Shown here piece after piece: positions 8,004 through 16,302 of a stretch of DNA of 38,301 nt (its first letter is position 1; every line of letters starts with the position of its first letter). Below the pieces are notes generated by a model, which saw only the letters and a program-made list of their open reading frames with translations, had not been told where the DNA came from and did not search any database. The position numbers and the translations under genes were made by a program. Source of the stretch: Candidatus Hydrogenedentota bacterium (GTDB taxonomy: Bacteria; Hydrogenedentota; Hydrogenedentia; Hydrogenedentales; GCA-2746185); contig CANKTP010000008.1 in the NCBI GenBank assembly GCA_947486375.1, positions 1 to 38,301 of the forward strand, read 5' to 3'.

Positions 8004-8231
8004 ATGAAAGTCACGACGAAGGGACAAGTCACCATACCGATTGAGCTCAGGGACAAGACCGGGATTCAGCCGGGCTGCGAGGTCGAGTTCGGCGAGGAGA
8101 AGGGGCGGTTGTATTTGCGAAGGATTAAGGGCACGGGTCGGGGAAAGCGGCTTGTCGAGGCGATGGCGGGCCGGGGAAACGTCGCCATGTCCACCGACGA
8201 AATCATGGCGTTGACGCGCGGGGATGATTGA
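8004..8231 (+). CDS. AbrB/SpoVT-type antitoxin (VapB-like)
   Basis: The 75 residues open with the swapped-hairpin DNA-binding fold VTTKGQVTIPIELRDKTGI, followed by GCEVEF and LYLRRI. A short helical tail (STDEIMALTRGDD) is where such antitoxins wrap around their toxin. The stop overlaps the PIN toxin gene by one base (TGATG), as in vapBC operons, so the complex probably represses its own promoter in the 87 bases upstream. No clear operator palindrome is visible there beyond the weak GGTA/TACC arms near 7957-7969. Confidence 0.85.
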   Translation: MKVTTKGQVTIPIELRDKTGIQPGCEVEFGEEKGRLYLRRIKGTGRGKRLVEAMAGRGNVAMSTDEIMALTRGDD

Positions 8232-8632
8232 TGGCGACCATGGTGGATTCGTGCATCTACCTCGATGTGTTCACGCGCGATCCCGTCTGGTCAGAATGGT
8301 CGGCCAACGCGATGGCGGATGCGGCGGATAGGGGGACCATCGTGTTGAACTCCGCCATCTACGCGGAGATATCGGTCCGATTCGACCGCATCGAGCAAAT
8401 CGAGGCCATTCTCCCGGCGGACACGTACGTGTATCACGAGATTCCCCGCGAAGCCGCCTTCCTTGCCGGGAAATGTTTCCTTCGGTACCGGAGGCGCGGA
8501 GGGGCGAGGATCGCGCCGTTGCCCGACTTCTTCATTGGCGCGCATGCCGCCGTCGCGGGCATACCGCTGGTCACCCGCGACGCGGCCCGTTTCCGGGAGT
8601 ATTTTCCCGCACTACGGCTGGTTGCGCCGTGA
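8231..8632 (+). CDS. vapC: PIN-domain ribonuclease toxin (VapC-like)
   Basis: A 133-residue PIN domain with the expected metal-binding acids: Asp in VDSCIYLDVF, Glu in IYAEIS, Asp in PDFFIGAHA and Asp in VTRDAARF near the end. Such toxins cut tRNA or rRNA when the antitoxin is degraded. I use ATG 8231, which overlaps the antitoxin stop, in preference to the in-frame TTG at 8228. All four acidic positions are intact, so the toxin should be active. It sits just beyond the low-GC island and has chromosomal-like GC, so it may or may not travel with the island. Confidence 0.85.
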   Translation: MATMVDSCIYLDVFTRDPVWSEWSANAMADAADRGTIVLNSAIYAEISVRFDRIEQIEAILPADTYVYHEIPREAAFLAGKCFLRYRRRGGARIAPLPDFFIGAHAAVAGIPLVTRDAARFREYFPALRLVAP

Positions 8633-8670
8633 TCGGGCCAATGATCATCTAACCCTTCGATGAGCCGTTG

Positions 8671-8799
8671 AACCGCAGAGGCACAGAGAACACCGAGGAA
8701 GGGCAAGGGCTTGGATAGTTTTATGCTCGAACCCGTTGGGTGAGGCGGGACGGAATCGTTAGTTCATTTGTTTCTCCCTAACTCCGTGCCTCTGTGGTG
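8671..8799. repeat. Small element bounded by imperfect inverted repeats (MITE- or REP-like)
   Basis: Left arm ACCGCAGAGGCACAGAG (8672-8688) matches the reverse complement of the right arm CTCCGTGCCTCTGTGGT (8782-8798) at 15 of 17 positions, with about 93 bases between. The arms resemble ACCACAGAGGCACRGAG sequences that I recall as scattered intergenic repeats in many environmental bacteria. The spacer between vapC and the mutase gene is otherwise empty of genes. Confidence 0.5.
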
Positions 8800-8904
8800 A
8801 ACAAACTGCTATCTTATGTTGCTCCGTGTTGCGGCCCTTTCGCACGCGCTGCTCACTGGGGAGTTGGACAAATCACCGTCGCAATGACGAATCGGGAGTA
8901 ACAC

Positions 8905-10272
8905 ATGGACATCAAGGCGGAAATCTTCCGGGAGTACGACATCCGCGGGATCGCGGGTAAGGACTTGACCGAGGAGGTCGTGGAGCTGGTCGGCAAGGCG
9001 CTCTGCGTTTACCTCAGGGGGAAGAAGAAGCACAACTGCATCGCCGTGGGCCGGGATGGGCGGCTGACGTCGAAGGCGTTTTCGCGCGCGCTGATCGACG
9101 GGCTGACCTCGTGCGGGATGAACGTCATCGACATCGGCGAGGTGCCGACGGGCGTGACGTATTTCTCGCTCTTCACGCTCAAGGTGGATGGCGCGATCCA
9201 GATCACGGGAAGCCACAACCCGAAGGAGTACAACGGCCTCAAGATCGCCGTCGGGAACTCGACGATACACGGGAAGGAAATCCAGAAGCTTCGCGTCATC
9301 ATCGAGAAGGGCGTGTTCCCGAAGGCGACGAAGCCGGTCACGATCACGCGGCTCAACCTCGTCCCGAAGTATACGAAGCGCATCACCGGGGACATCAAGA
9401 TTAGGCGCCGCCTCAAGGTGGTGGTCGACGCGGGGAACGGCGTCGGCGGACCGGTCGGCGTGCCGTTGTACGAGCAACTGGGGTGCGAGGTAATTCCGTT
9501 GTATTGCGACGTGGACGGGAATTTCCCGAACCATCACCCCGACCCGACGCTGCCCGAAAGCCTGAAGGACCTGGTGAAGGCGGTGAAGAAACACAAGGCC
9601 GACCTCGGCATCGCCTTCGACGGGGACGCGGACCGGATCGGCGCCGTGGACAACGCGGGGAACTTCATCGCCGGCGACCGGCTGCTAATCCTGTTCGCGC
9701 GCTCGGTGTTGAAGAGCGTCCCCGGCACGGCGGTAATTGGCGAGGTCAAGTGCTCGCGCTCCTTGTACGAGGACATCGCGAAGCACGGCGGCAAGCCGGT
9801 GATGTGGAAGGCGGGGCATTCGCTGATCAAGGAGGCGATGTACAAGTACAAGGCGGAGCTTGCCGGCGAAATGAGCGGGCATATTTTCTTCAAACACCGT
9901 TGGTACGGGTTTGACGATGCGGTTTATGCGGGCGCGCGGTTGCTGGAGATTCTCGCCAGCGGCAAGAAGACCCTCGAACAACACCTGGCGGACGTGCCGG
10001 TAACGTTTGCGACAGACGAAATCCGGATCGAGACGACCGAGTCGCGCAAATTCGCCATCGTCGCCGAGGCCACGCGATACTTCAAGGTCGAGCTCGGGCT
10101 CGACGTCAACACCATCGACGGCGCGCGCATCGAGTTCGCCGACGGCTGGGGCCTCGTCCGCGCGTCGAACACCTCGCCCATGCTGGTGATGCGCTGCGAG
10201 GCGGCGACGAAGAAACGGCTCGAGGAGATCCGGAAGCTGGTTGGGAACAAGATCGCGGAGCTAAATCGGTAG
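8905..10272 (+). CDS. Phosphomannomutase / phosphoglucomutase
   Basis: A 455-residue alpha-D-phosphohexomutase, the usual length for the ManB/AlgC class. All four active-site loops are visible: the phosphoserine loop TGSHNP (Ser103, where TASHNP is usual), the Mg-binding DGDADR near 240, the sugar-binding GEMSGH near 322 and the phosphate-binding RASNTSP near 418. It moves phosphate between C6 and C1 of mannose or glucose, feeding nucleotide sugars for envelope polysaccharides. GGGAG at 8894-8898 supports the ATG at 8905. Whether mannose or glucose is preferred cannot be read from the sequence. Confidence 0.92.
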   Translation: MDIKAEIFREYDIRGIAGKDLTEEVVELVGKALCVYLRGKKKHNCIAVGRDGRLTSKAFSRALIDGLTSCGMNVIDIGEVPTGVTYFSLFTLKVDGAIQITGSHNPKEYNGLKIAVGNSTIHGKEIQKLRVIIEKGVFPKATKPVTITRLNLVPKYTKRITGDIKIRRRLKVVVDAGNGVGGPVGVPLYEQLGCEVIPLYCDVDGNFPNHHPDPTLPESLKDLVKAVKKHKADLGIAFDGDADRIGAVDNAGNFIAGDRLLILFARSVLKSVPGTAVIGEVKCSRSLYEDIAKHGGKPVMWKAGHSLIKEAMYKYKAELAGEMSGHIFFKHRWYGFDDAVYAGARLLEILASGKKTLEQHLADVPVTFATDEIRIETTESRKFAIVAEATRYFKVELGLDVNTIDGARIEFADGWGLVRASNTSPMLVMRCEAATKKRLEEIRKLVGNKIAELNR

Positions 10273-10319
10273 GAAAAATAGGGAAAGTCCAAACGTTGAG
10301 CGAGACATGGTAGGATAGA

Positions 10320-10661
10320 ATGAAGGTACCGAACCCGGAACTTTTGGCGGTCGAACGAGAAAAAGTCGTGAACTACCTTCTCAACTTGACCCATCGCGTG
10401 GGCGGCCCAAAGGCCGTGTTTTTCTACCGATTTGGTTTTCGATCCGTCGAGTGGGAAGTCTTGGCCGAGGCATTGAAGATTCACGGGCGGCAATGCGATG
10501 TGCGTGGTAGGTTGGAAAGCGTCCATGGAATTCGATACGAAGTCGATGGCGTGTTGGACACGCCGGACGGCCGCCAGCCCATCGTGCGAACGGTTTGGCA
10601 GATCGATGAAGGAAGCGCCGCGCCGCGTCTCATCACGGCCTATCCCTTGGAGGTCACATGA
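10320..10661 (+). CDS. DUF6883-type protein
   Basis: A 113-residue protein with the pattern KVVNYLLNLTHRVGGPKAVF followed by FYRFGF, typical of the DUF6883 family as I recall it. The rest is an alpha/beta segment ending in RTVWQIDEG and PRLITAYPLE, a late strand pattern seen in some RNase-like toxin folds. The stop overlaps the next ATG (ATGA at 10658-10661), so the two are translationally coupled. Pairs of this family with DUF4926 are common, which suggests a two-component toxin-antitoxin-like unit. No function is proven. Confidence 0.6.
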   Translation: MKVPNPELLAVEREKVVNYLLNLTHRVGGPKAVFFYRFGFRSVEWEVLAEALKIHGRQCDVRGRLESVHGIRYEVDGVLDTPDGRQPIVRTVWQIDEGSAAPRLITAYPLEVT

Positions 10662-10888
10662 TTAAGGAACATGATTGCGTGGTCTTGACCGGTGACCTTC
10701 CGGACGAGGGCCTCGAGGCGGGGGATGTCGGGGCAGTGGTACACATTCATCCGGGCGCGGCGGCGTACGAAGTGGAGTTTGTCACGATGGCAGGCCAAAC
10801 GGTCGCAATCGTCACTCTGTCGCCGCCGCAGGTTAGGCTGGTCGGTTCTCATGACATGACCCATGTCAGGGAAATGCAAACGAAGTAG
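10658..10888 (+). CDS. DUF4926-type small protein
   Basis: A 76-residue protein of the DUF4926 kind, with CVVLTGDLPDEGLEAGDVGA, then AAYEVEFVTMAGQT and VAIVTLSPPQVR. It is an all-beta, SH3-like barrel. It overlaps the end of the DUF6883 gene by 4 bases and is co-translated with it. In this pairing the small barrel is the more likely immunity or antitoxin partner, but that is an inference from gene order and size. It ends 28 bases from the convergent aspartate kinase gene. Confidence 0.65.
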   Translation: MIKEHDCVVLTGDLPDEGLEAGDVGAVVHIHPGAAAYEVEFVTMAGQTVAIVTLSPPQVRLVGSHDMTHVREMQTK

Positions 10889-10916
10889 AGGTGGCCAGTC
10901 CCTACTGCCGCGCCCG

Positions 10917-12227
10917 TCAGTCCCAGGACTCAAACGCGTTATAGATCGCCCTCACCGCCGCCTCGAGGTCGCTTTCCATGACGCCGACGATGATGTTCAT
11001 CTCGGACGAGCCTTGGTCGATGACGCGGATGTTGACGCGTGCCTCGGCGAGGGCGGTGCAGAGGCGGGCCGCGACCCCCACGTGGCTGCTCATGCCCAGG
11101 CCCACGGTGGCGATCAACGCCAGGCCGGGGAGCAGCGAGATGTTGTCGGGCTCGCATATGCGCTGGATGCTGCGGAGGATGGCCTCGCCGTGGTTCTTGA
11201 TCTCCTCGTCCTTGACGATGAGCGAGATCGTGTCGATTCCAGTCGGCATGTGCTCGAAGTTGACGCCGTGCTCGACCAGGACGCCGAGGACCTTCCGGCC
11301 GAAGCCGATCTCTTTGTTCATGAGGGTCTTCTCGATGTTGATCATCGTGAAGCCCTTGCGCGCGGCGATGCCGGCGACGGGATGGGTGGCCTTGCGCGTC
11401 GCGACGATCATCGTGCCGGGGTCGTCCGGCGCGTTCGTGTTGCGGATGTTGATGGGAATGCCGGGGCCGCGCACGGGAAAGATCGCCTCGTCGTGTAGCA
11501 CGGAGGCGCCCATGTAAGCGAGCTCGCGCAGCTCGGCGTAGGTGATTTCGTCGATGCGCTTGGCATTGGGCACGATGCGCGGGTCCGTCATGCGAAACCC
11601 GGACACGTCGGTCCAGTTCTCGTAGAGGTCGGACTTAGATGCCCGCGCGACAATCGAACCCGTGACGTCGCTCCCGCCTCGACTGAACGTGCGAATCTCG
11701 CCGTTCGGGTCCGAGCCGTAGAAGCCGGGGACCACGAACAGGCCGGGGCCGTCGAGGCGCTCGCCAAGCATCTCATAGGTGCGCGGGTCGAGTTGGGCCT
11801 CGAAGTTGAACTTGATGCAGTCCGCTGGGTCGACAAAGGCCGCGCCCAGGAGGTCCGCGACGATGAGGCCGTTGAGGTATTCGCCGCGCGAGGCGAGGTA
11901 GTCCGGCGTGTCGCAGGTCTTGGCGGTGTCGGCGATGCGCTCGAGTTCGCCCGCAATGTCCACCTTGGTCCCCAGATCATGGGCGAGTTCGAGGAAACGT
12001 TCCGTAATGATGGCCCGCGGCTGCGCGGGATCGAGGCCATCCGTGACCATGTGAAACCAGGCATAAAAGAGGTCGGTGATCTTCTTGTCGTCGTCCGAGC
12101 GTTTCCCCGGCGCCGAGGGCACGACGAAGCGGCGGGCGGCGTTGGCGCGAACGATTGCCGCCGCCGCGCGGATGCGATTGGCGTCGGCAAGCGAGGTGCC
12201 GCCGAATTTGCACGTTATTCTGGACAT
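10917..12227 (-). CDS. Aspartate kinase
   Basis: Catalyses ATP-dependent phosphorylation of aspartate, the first step to lysine, threonine, methionine and diaminopimelate, the last of which is needed by the MurE encoded further right. The 436-residue protein begins ITCKFGGTSLA (nucleotide loop) and carries FSRGGSDVTGSIVA near the middle. It ends with two ACT regulatory domains (from about residue 285: AGIAARKGFTMINIEKTLMN; then LIATVGLGMSSHVGVAARL), where amino-acid feedback acts. A helical insertion (YAWFHMVTDGL region, about 50-80) is typical of the longer single-function kinases. It is a lone gene, not fused to homoserine dehydrogenase. The gene has no close co-directional neighbour downstream. 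Confidence 0.93.
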   Translation of the reverse strand: MSRITCKFGGTSLADANRIRAAAAIVRANAARRFVVPSAPGKRSDDDKKITDLFYAWFHMVTDGLDPAQPRAIITERFLELAHDLGTKVDIAGELERIADTAKTCDTPDYLASRGEYLNGLIVADLLGAAFVDPADCIKFNFEAQLDPRTYEMLGERLDGPGLFVVPGFYGSDPNGEIRTFSRGGSDVTGSIVARASKSDLYENWTDVSGFRMTDPRIVPNAKRIDEITYAELRELAYMGASVLHDEAIFPVRGPGIPINIRNTNAPDDPGTMIVATRKATHPVAGIAARKGFTMINIEKTLMNKEIGFGRKVLGVLVEHGVNFEHMPTGIDTISLIVKDEEIKNHGEAILRSIQRICEPDNISLLPGLALIATVGLGMSSHVGVAARLCTALAEARVNIRVIDQGSSEMNIIVGVMESDLEAAVRAIYNAFESWD

Positions 12228-12250
12228 GTAAAATTAGATTCCCGATCGTT

Positions 12251-12379
12251 GCGCCGGAAAATGGCAAGCCGCCGGCAAGTTCCGCTTCATCAATCGCCCC
12301 CGGCCCCAACCCTCTCGCCCCGTCTTTCGTTCAATTAGGCAGATTCCCAAGAACGCCATGCGCGCTCATTTTCCGGCGC
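12251..12379. repeat. Element bounded by perfect 13-bp inverted repeats
   Basis: GCGCCGGAAAATG (12251-12263) is the exact reverse complement of CATTTTCCGGCGC (12367-12379). The 129-bp segment has no gene of its own and overlaps the last codons and stop of the HigA-type antitoxin gene. The size and termini suggest a non-autonomous miniature element. No target-site duplication is visible at the edges. Confidence 0.45.
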
Positions 12380-12695
12380 TGGTCCTCGAAGAATGCCCAC
12401 GCCTAGACTTCGGTGTCAGCGTAACATGAACGTTCGCGTCCAAAACGGTGGCGACCCGGCGCAAGGTGGCGAGCGTGTGGCCTTCATACGCGGGCGATTC
12501 CAGCCGACTCACGCTTTGCTGGGACGTCCGAAGCTTGGCCGCAAGCTGCTTCTGCGAAAGGCCGGCTTTTTTACGCAGCGCGGCAATTTGTAACGCGATG
12601 TCCCATGCCGCGCCCGCCCTCTCGAAACGCCCGGCAAACTCCGGATCCTTGAGTTGCTCGTCAAGGTAGCGATCGAAGTCGGTCTTATTCTTCAT
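12366..12695 (-). CDS. HigA-type Xre antitoxin
   Basis: A 109-residue protein. An N-terminal helical part (MKNKTDFDRYLDEQLKDPEF) is followed by a Cro/C1-type helix-turn-helix, KKAGLSQKQLAAKLRTSQQS with VSRLESP, about residues 44-75. A short arm with NVHVTLTP follows. ATG 12695 overlaps the toxin stop as ATGA. The toxin gene comes first, the order typical of higBA. The last six or so codons (SRTSAGK region) lie in the 13-bp inverted repeat, so the natural C-terminus may have been altered by that element. Confidence 0.85.
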   Translation of the reverse strand: MKNKTDFDRYLDEQLKDPEFAGRFERAGAAWDIALQIAALRKKAGLSQKQLAAKLRTSQQSVSRLESPAYEGHTLATLRRVATVLDANVHVTLTPKSRRGHSSRTSAGK

Positions 12696-13045
12696 ACTCG
12701 TGTCCTTTGCTTCCAGTCCTTCATCCGGGCGCGGGCCGTGTCGATCTCGCGTGCCGCAATGGATTGTCCCTTGTTGCGTATGCCATGCACGGCGACGATC
12801 CGGTTTCCCTTGACGAAGAACCACAAGATACGCGTATTGAGCTTCCCCACATGGCGCAATTCAAACAAGCCCCTGCCGAGGGGCTTGCAAAGCGGCTCGC
12901 GGTGATACAGGCGGTTGCGCAATTTGACGAGACCGGCCATGACCGCCGCGAAGTCGTCCGAATCGCCTTGACGAAGTGCGTCCAGAAAATCCTGCACCGG
13001 GGCGATTCCCCCGGACGTCTTGTAAAATTCTACGCTAAAATCCAT
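12692..13045 (-). CDS. HigB/RelE-type toxin (phage Gp49-like family)
   Basis: A 117-residue protein of the RelE/HigB superfamily: SVEFYKTSGGIAPVQDFLD at the N-terminus, then LYHREPLCKPLGRGLFELR and TRILWFFVKGNRIVAVHG, ending in a basic helix with RARMKDW. Such toxins cut mRNA on the ribosome. The GRGLFELR...RILWFF core is intact, so activity is likely. It is the first gene of a two-gene operon with the antitoxin. A palindrome just upstream (13055-13070) is the likely operator. Confidence 0.85.
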   Translation of the reverse strand: MDFSVEFYKTSGGIAPVQDFLDALRQGDSDDFAAVMAGLVKLRNRLYHREPLCKPLGRGLFELRHVGKLNTRILWFFVKGNRIVAVHGIRNKGQSIAAREIDTARARMKDWKQRTRV

Positions 13046-13054
13046 GTGGGCGCA

Positions 13055-13070
13055 ACATCAATTTTGATGT
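13055..13070. promoter_or_regulatory. Operator-like palindrome upstream of higB
   Basis: ACATCAA-TT-TTGATGT is a perfect 7+2+7 inverted repeat ending 10 bases before the HigB-type gene's start (13045). It lies in an AT-rich patch. The position and size suit autorepression by the Xre antitoxin or the complex. Confidence 0.55.
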
Positions 13071-13167
13071 AATTAGATACGAACCCTAATGAGGCCCGCC
13101 CAAGGTTTCTGATCGATTCCAGGGCCGGATGCTCCCCAATGTCCAAGCGAGTCTCGCACGCGGAGAT

Positions 13168-15135
13168 CTACGGAATAAGATTTGTCACGATGCGCGAAAC
13201 GTCGTTGAATGTCACATAGACCATCAGCCCCAACAACAACAGGATTCCGAACTGCTGGACGGCCTCCATGATGCGGACATCGACAGGTTTGCGGCGGATG
13301 GCCTCGATGCCGAGGAACACCAATTGACCGCCGTCGAGCACCGGCAGGGGCAAGAGGTTGAAGATGGCGAGGTTGATGCTAATCATCGCGACGAATTCGA
13401 GAAGATCGGCGAGGCTCGACTGCGCCGCCGCGGTGGTGGCGGTGTAGATCATGACCGGGCCGCCGAGCGCGCTCGCGCCCAAACCACCGGTCACCAAGGC
13501 CCCGAGGACGCCCCAAATCTGGGCCGTTACCCGCCAGCTTTCGTCCCACGCGAACGACGCCAATTGGGATGTGGGGATGGTCCGCGTGATCGTCTTGGTG
13601 TCCCAACCGACGCCGATCATCTGCGTCGAGGCGACGGTGAGGGTCGTGTCGATTACCTCGGCCTTTTGTCCTGCACCGAAGAGGACGCTCGGGCGTTGCA
13701 CCTTGATGGGAATCGTCTCGCCGACCCGCGTGGCCTCGATTTCGCGCGCGAGCGCGACGGTGGCGGGCTTGCCGTCCATCTCGATGATGACGTCCTTGCG
13801 CTTGAGTCCCGCCGCCACGGCACTGTCCGGCTCGACCATCGCCACAACGGGATTGGCGCTTTCCAGATGGCCTGCAACCGCCTGCATCAGGTTTCCCGCT
13901 TCGAGGGTGATGCTATAGCGCGAAGGTTTGCCAAGCAGGCCAAATAAACGGCCGGGATGTTCGAGATCGACGGCGACTTGCTTCGTGATGTCGCCGAGAA
14001 ACAGGGCTTCAAGACTTTTATTGTCCGCGGGTTGGCCGTCAACTGAGATGATGCGGTCGCCCTGCGCCATTTTGCGTTCGCCGAGGAATGACGCATCCGC
14101 GATCTGCACGGTCGGGGCGCCGTCGCGCGGTAGATAGAGGACAGGGTTTAAGGGCGGGTCGAGGGCCACGTCCTCGATGCGGCCTTCGCCCCGCGTGGCG
14201 ACGGTCATGGGGATGGCGGCGCCCTCGCGCTCGACCACGATATCGATCGTCGACCCGGCAGGCAGTTCCCGGACGAGCTCGCCGAAGGTCGGCGAATCGA
14301 CGGCTTCGCCGCGCGCGCGAAGGATGACATCCCCCGCCAACAGTCCCGCTTGCTCGGCGGGGGAGCCCGCGAATACGTGCCCGATCAAGGCGGTCTCGAA
14401 GGGCCCGACGCCGAAGCGGGGCAATTTCTCGCGGTCGCCGGGCATGATCTGCGGCTCCACGGGACTGATGTACGTGGTGACCGTACCATCCGCCGCGGTG
14501 CGCTCGATCTCGGCGCGTGCAACGGTCCCCGCGCTAAGCGCCCCTTCCATGGCGATGTCGATGATGCGGGACATCGGCTTACCGTTGATCGAGACGACCC
14601 GGTCGCCCGTTTTCCAGCCCGTGGTGTCCGGGTCCTTGGATAAATCAGTCGGCGTGCCGTTCGGATCCATGACGAACATCGGCGCAGAGGCCGCCGGGGA
14701 ATCCTTTTCGATGATGCCGAGCCGGTTGTCGTGTTGCGACAGCGGGACCTCGCTGCCCATCGCGCCGAGGAGGCAGAAGATGACGAAACCGAGGACGAGG
14801 TTCATCGCCGGCCCGGCGACGAAGATAATCGCGCGTTGCCAACGGGGACGATTATTGAACCAGCGCTCGGGGGGAACGTGACCGTAGGTCTTCTCGCGTT
14901 CGTCCTCTTCCATCGGCGAGTCTTCCTGCCCGGCCATCTTGACGTAGCCGCCGATGGGCAATGCCCCGATGCAGTAGTCGGTGTCCCCGTACTTGAACCC
15001 GAGTAGCCGCGGCGGCATCCCGAGGCTGAATCGATCCACATAGACCCCGCAGGCCTTGGCGGCGACGAAATGCCCCATCTCGTGGACAAAAACGAGCACG
15101 CCGAATACGAGCAGGAACACAAGGATTCCGGACAT
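13168..15135 (-). CDS. rseP: RseP-like site-2 (M50B) intramembrane zinc protease
   Basis: The first membrane segment carries the zinc motif HEMGH (His18, Glu19, His22). The C-terminal membrane region has NLLPLPVLDGGQL near 595-607, with the second metal ligand. Two more hydrophobic segments complete the fold. At 655 residues it is about 200 longer than the E. coli enzyme. The extra length is periplasmic and holds four PDZ-like units (roughly 115-200, 235-310, 330-395 and 405-470) where two are usual. It cuts membrane-bound regulators such as anti-sigma factors. It begins 5 bases after dxr, a common pairing. Its own 3' side is a 122-bp spacer before higBA. Confidence 0.92.
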   Translation of the reverse strand: MSGILVFLLVFGVLVFVHEMGHFVAAKACGVYVDRFSLGMPPRLLGFKYGDTDYCIGALPIGGYVKMAGQEDSPMEEDEREKTYGHVPPERWFNNRPRWQRAIIFVAGPAMNLVLGFVIFCLLGAMGSEVPLSQHDNRLGIIEKDSPAASAPMFVMDPNGTPTDLSKDPDTTGWKTGDRVVSINGKPMSRIIDIAMEGALSAGTVARAEIERTAADGTVTTYISPVEPQIMPGDREKLPRFGVGPFETALIGHVFAGSPAEQAGLLAGDVILRARGEAVDSPTFGELVRELPAGSTIDIVVEREGAAIPMTVATRGEGRIEDVALDPPLNPVLYLPRDGAPTVQIADASFLGERKMAQGDRIISVDGQPADNKSLEALFLGDITKQVAVDLEHPGRLFGLLGKPSRYSITLEAGNLMQAVAGHLESANPVVAMVEPDSAVAAGLKRKDVIIEMDGKPATVALAREIEATRVGETIPIKVQRPSVLFGAGQKAEVIDTTLTVASTQMIGVGWDTKTITRTIPTSQLASFAWDESWRVTAQIWGVLGALVTGGLGASALGGPVMIYTATTAAAQSSLADLLEFVAMISINLAIFNLLPLPVLDGGQLVFLGIEAIRRKPVDVRIMEAVQQFGILLLLGLMVYVTFNDVSRIVTNLIP

Positions 15136-15140
15136 GTCGT

Positions 15141-16295
15141 TCAGGTAACTCCCGTAGTTTCGACAGCGGCCCGTGCGAGACGCCGCGCATCGGCATCGGC
15201 CGCCAGCACACTTTCCAAATCGAGTTCCCGGCCCTGGGGCGCAGACTCGAGCACTTCCTCGACGACGCGGGCAATATCCAGAAACGCGATTCGCCCTTCC
15301 CGGAACGCCTCGACGGCGGCCTCATTGGCCGCATTGAGTATTGCCGGGGCCGTGCCCCCGCGCCGCGCCGCCTCGAACGCCAGCGAGAGACACGGGAATT
15401 CGGAGAAGTCCGGCTCGGCGAAGGTGATCGCAGCGAGCGCAGCGAGATCGAGACGTGCAACAGGGGATTTTACACGTTCGGGCCAAGTAAGTGCGAATTG
15501 GATGGGGAGGCGCATGTCGGTAACGCCGAGGTGCGCCAACATGCCGCCGTCGACAAATTCGACCAGGCTATGCACGATGCTCTGCGGATGAATGACGACC
15601 TTGAAGCGGTCGAGGGGCAATCCAAACAAATGCATGGCCTCGATGACCTCGAGCCCCTTGTTCATCAAGGTCGCAGAGTCCACGCTGATCTTCGCGCCCA
15701 TGTCCCACGTCGGGTGGCGCGCCGCCTGTTCGGGTGTGACGCCGCGCAGGGATTCCCTCGGCTTCCCGTAGAACGGACCGCCAGAGGCCGTCAGATGGAT
15801 TCGATGAACTTCGTCAAGGGAATGCCCTTCAAGGCATTGGAATATGGCGTTATGTTCGCTGTCGACGGGCAATACCCGGACGTCCTTGGCGCGGGCGCGT
15901 TCCATGATGAGCGGCCCGGCCATGACCATCGGTTCCTTGTTGGCGAGCGCCACACGGTTGCCCGCATCGATGGCATTCAGGACCGGCACAAGGCCGGCCG
16001 CGCCGACGATCGCGCAGAGGACGAGGTCGCATGGGTGCGCGGCGAGTTCGGCGGCGGCCTGCGGTCCCTGGAGTACCGTGGCGCCGCCGAAGGCCCCTGT
16101 GTTCACCGCGGAATTCGATCCGCCCACGGCGACGAACTTGGGATTGAACTCGTGGGCTTGGACCGCGAGGAGCGCGGTGTTTGATTGGGCCGAGAGTCCA
16201 ACAACCTCGAACCGTCCGGGATGGGCGCGCACGACGTCAAGGGTGCTCCGTCCGATGGATCCCGTCGATCCCAGGATGACGATGCGCGTGGGCAC
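15141..16295 (-). CDS. dxr: 1-deoxy-D-xylulose 5-phosphate reductoisomerase
   Basis: Commits carbon to the MEP isoprenoid pathway by turning DXP into MEP with NADPH, supplying undecaprenyl phosphate for the wall enzymes encoded further right. The start is GTG 16295: GGGGAG lies 10 bases upstream, and the protein then begins VPTRIVILGSTGSIG, the NADPH loop. Metal-binding acids are visible in LPVDSEHNAIFQCL, and MNKGLEVIEA and FKVVIHPQSIVHS are typical. At 384 residues it is close to the normal length. An upstream in-frame ATG would add 54 basic residues overlapping ptsI and is rejected. The gap to the ptsI stop is 7 bases. The usual upstream partners uppS and cdsA are replaced by PTS genes. 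Confidence 0.93.
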   Translation of the reverse strand: MPTRIVILGSTGSIGRSTLDVVRAHPGRFEVVGLSAQSNTALLAVQAHEFNPKFVAVGGSNSAVNTGAFGGATVLQGPQAAAELAAHPCDLVLCAIVGAAGLVPVLNAIDAGNRVALANKEPMVMAGPLIMERARAKDVRVLPVDSEHNAIFQCLEGHSLDEVHRIHLTASGGPFYGKPRESLRGVTPEQAARHPTWDMGAKISVDSATLMNKGLEVIEAMHLFGLPLDRFKVVIHPQSIVHSLVEFVDGGMLAHLGVTDMRLPIQFALTWPERVKSPVARLDLAALAAITFAEPDFSEFPCLSLAFEAARRGGTAPAILNAANEAAVEAFREGRIAFLDIARVVEEVLESAPQGRELDLESVLAADADARRLARAAVETTGVT

Positions 16296-16302
16296 GCGAA
16301 AA

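Noticed and set aside
8809-9594. 261-codon open frame on the - strand opposite the mutase
   Set aside because: Overlaps a gene with intact catalytic loops. The translation is Arg/Asp/His-rich and matches no family.
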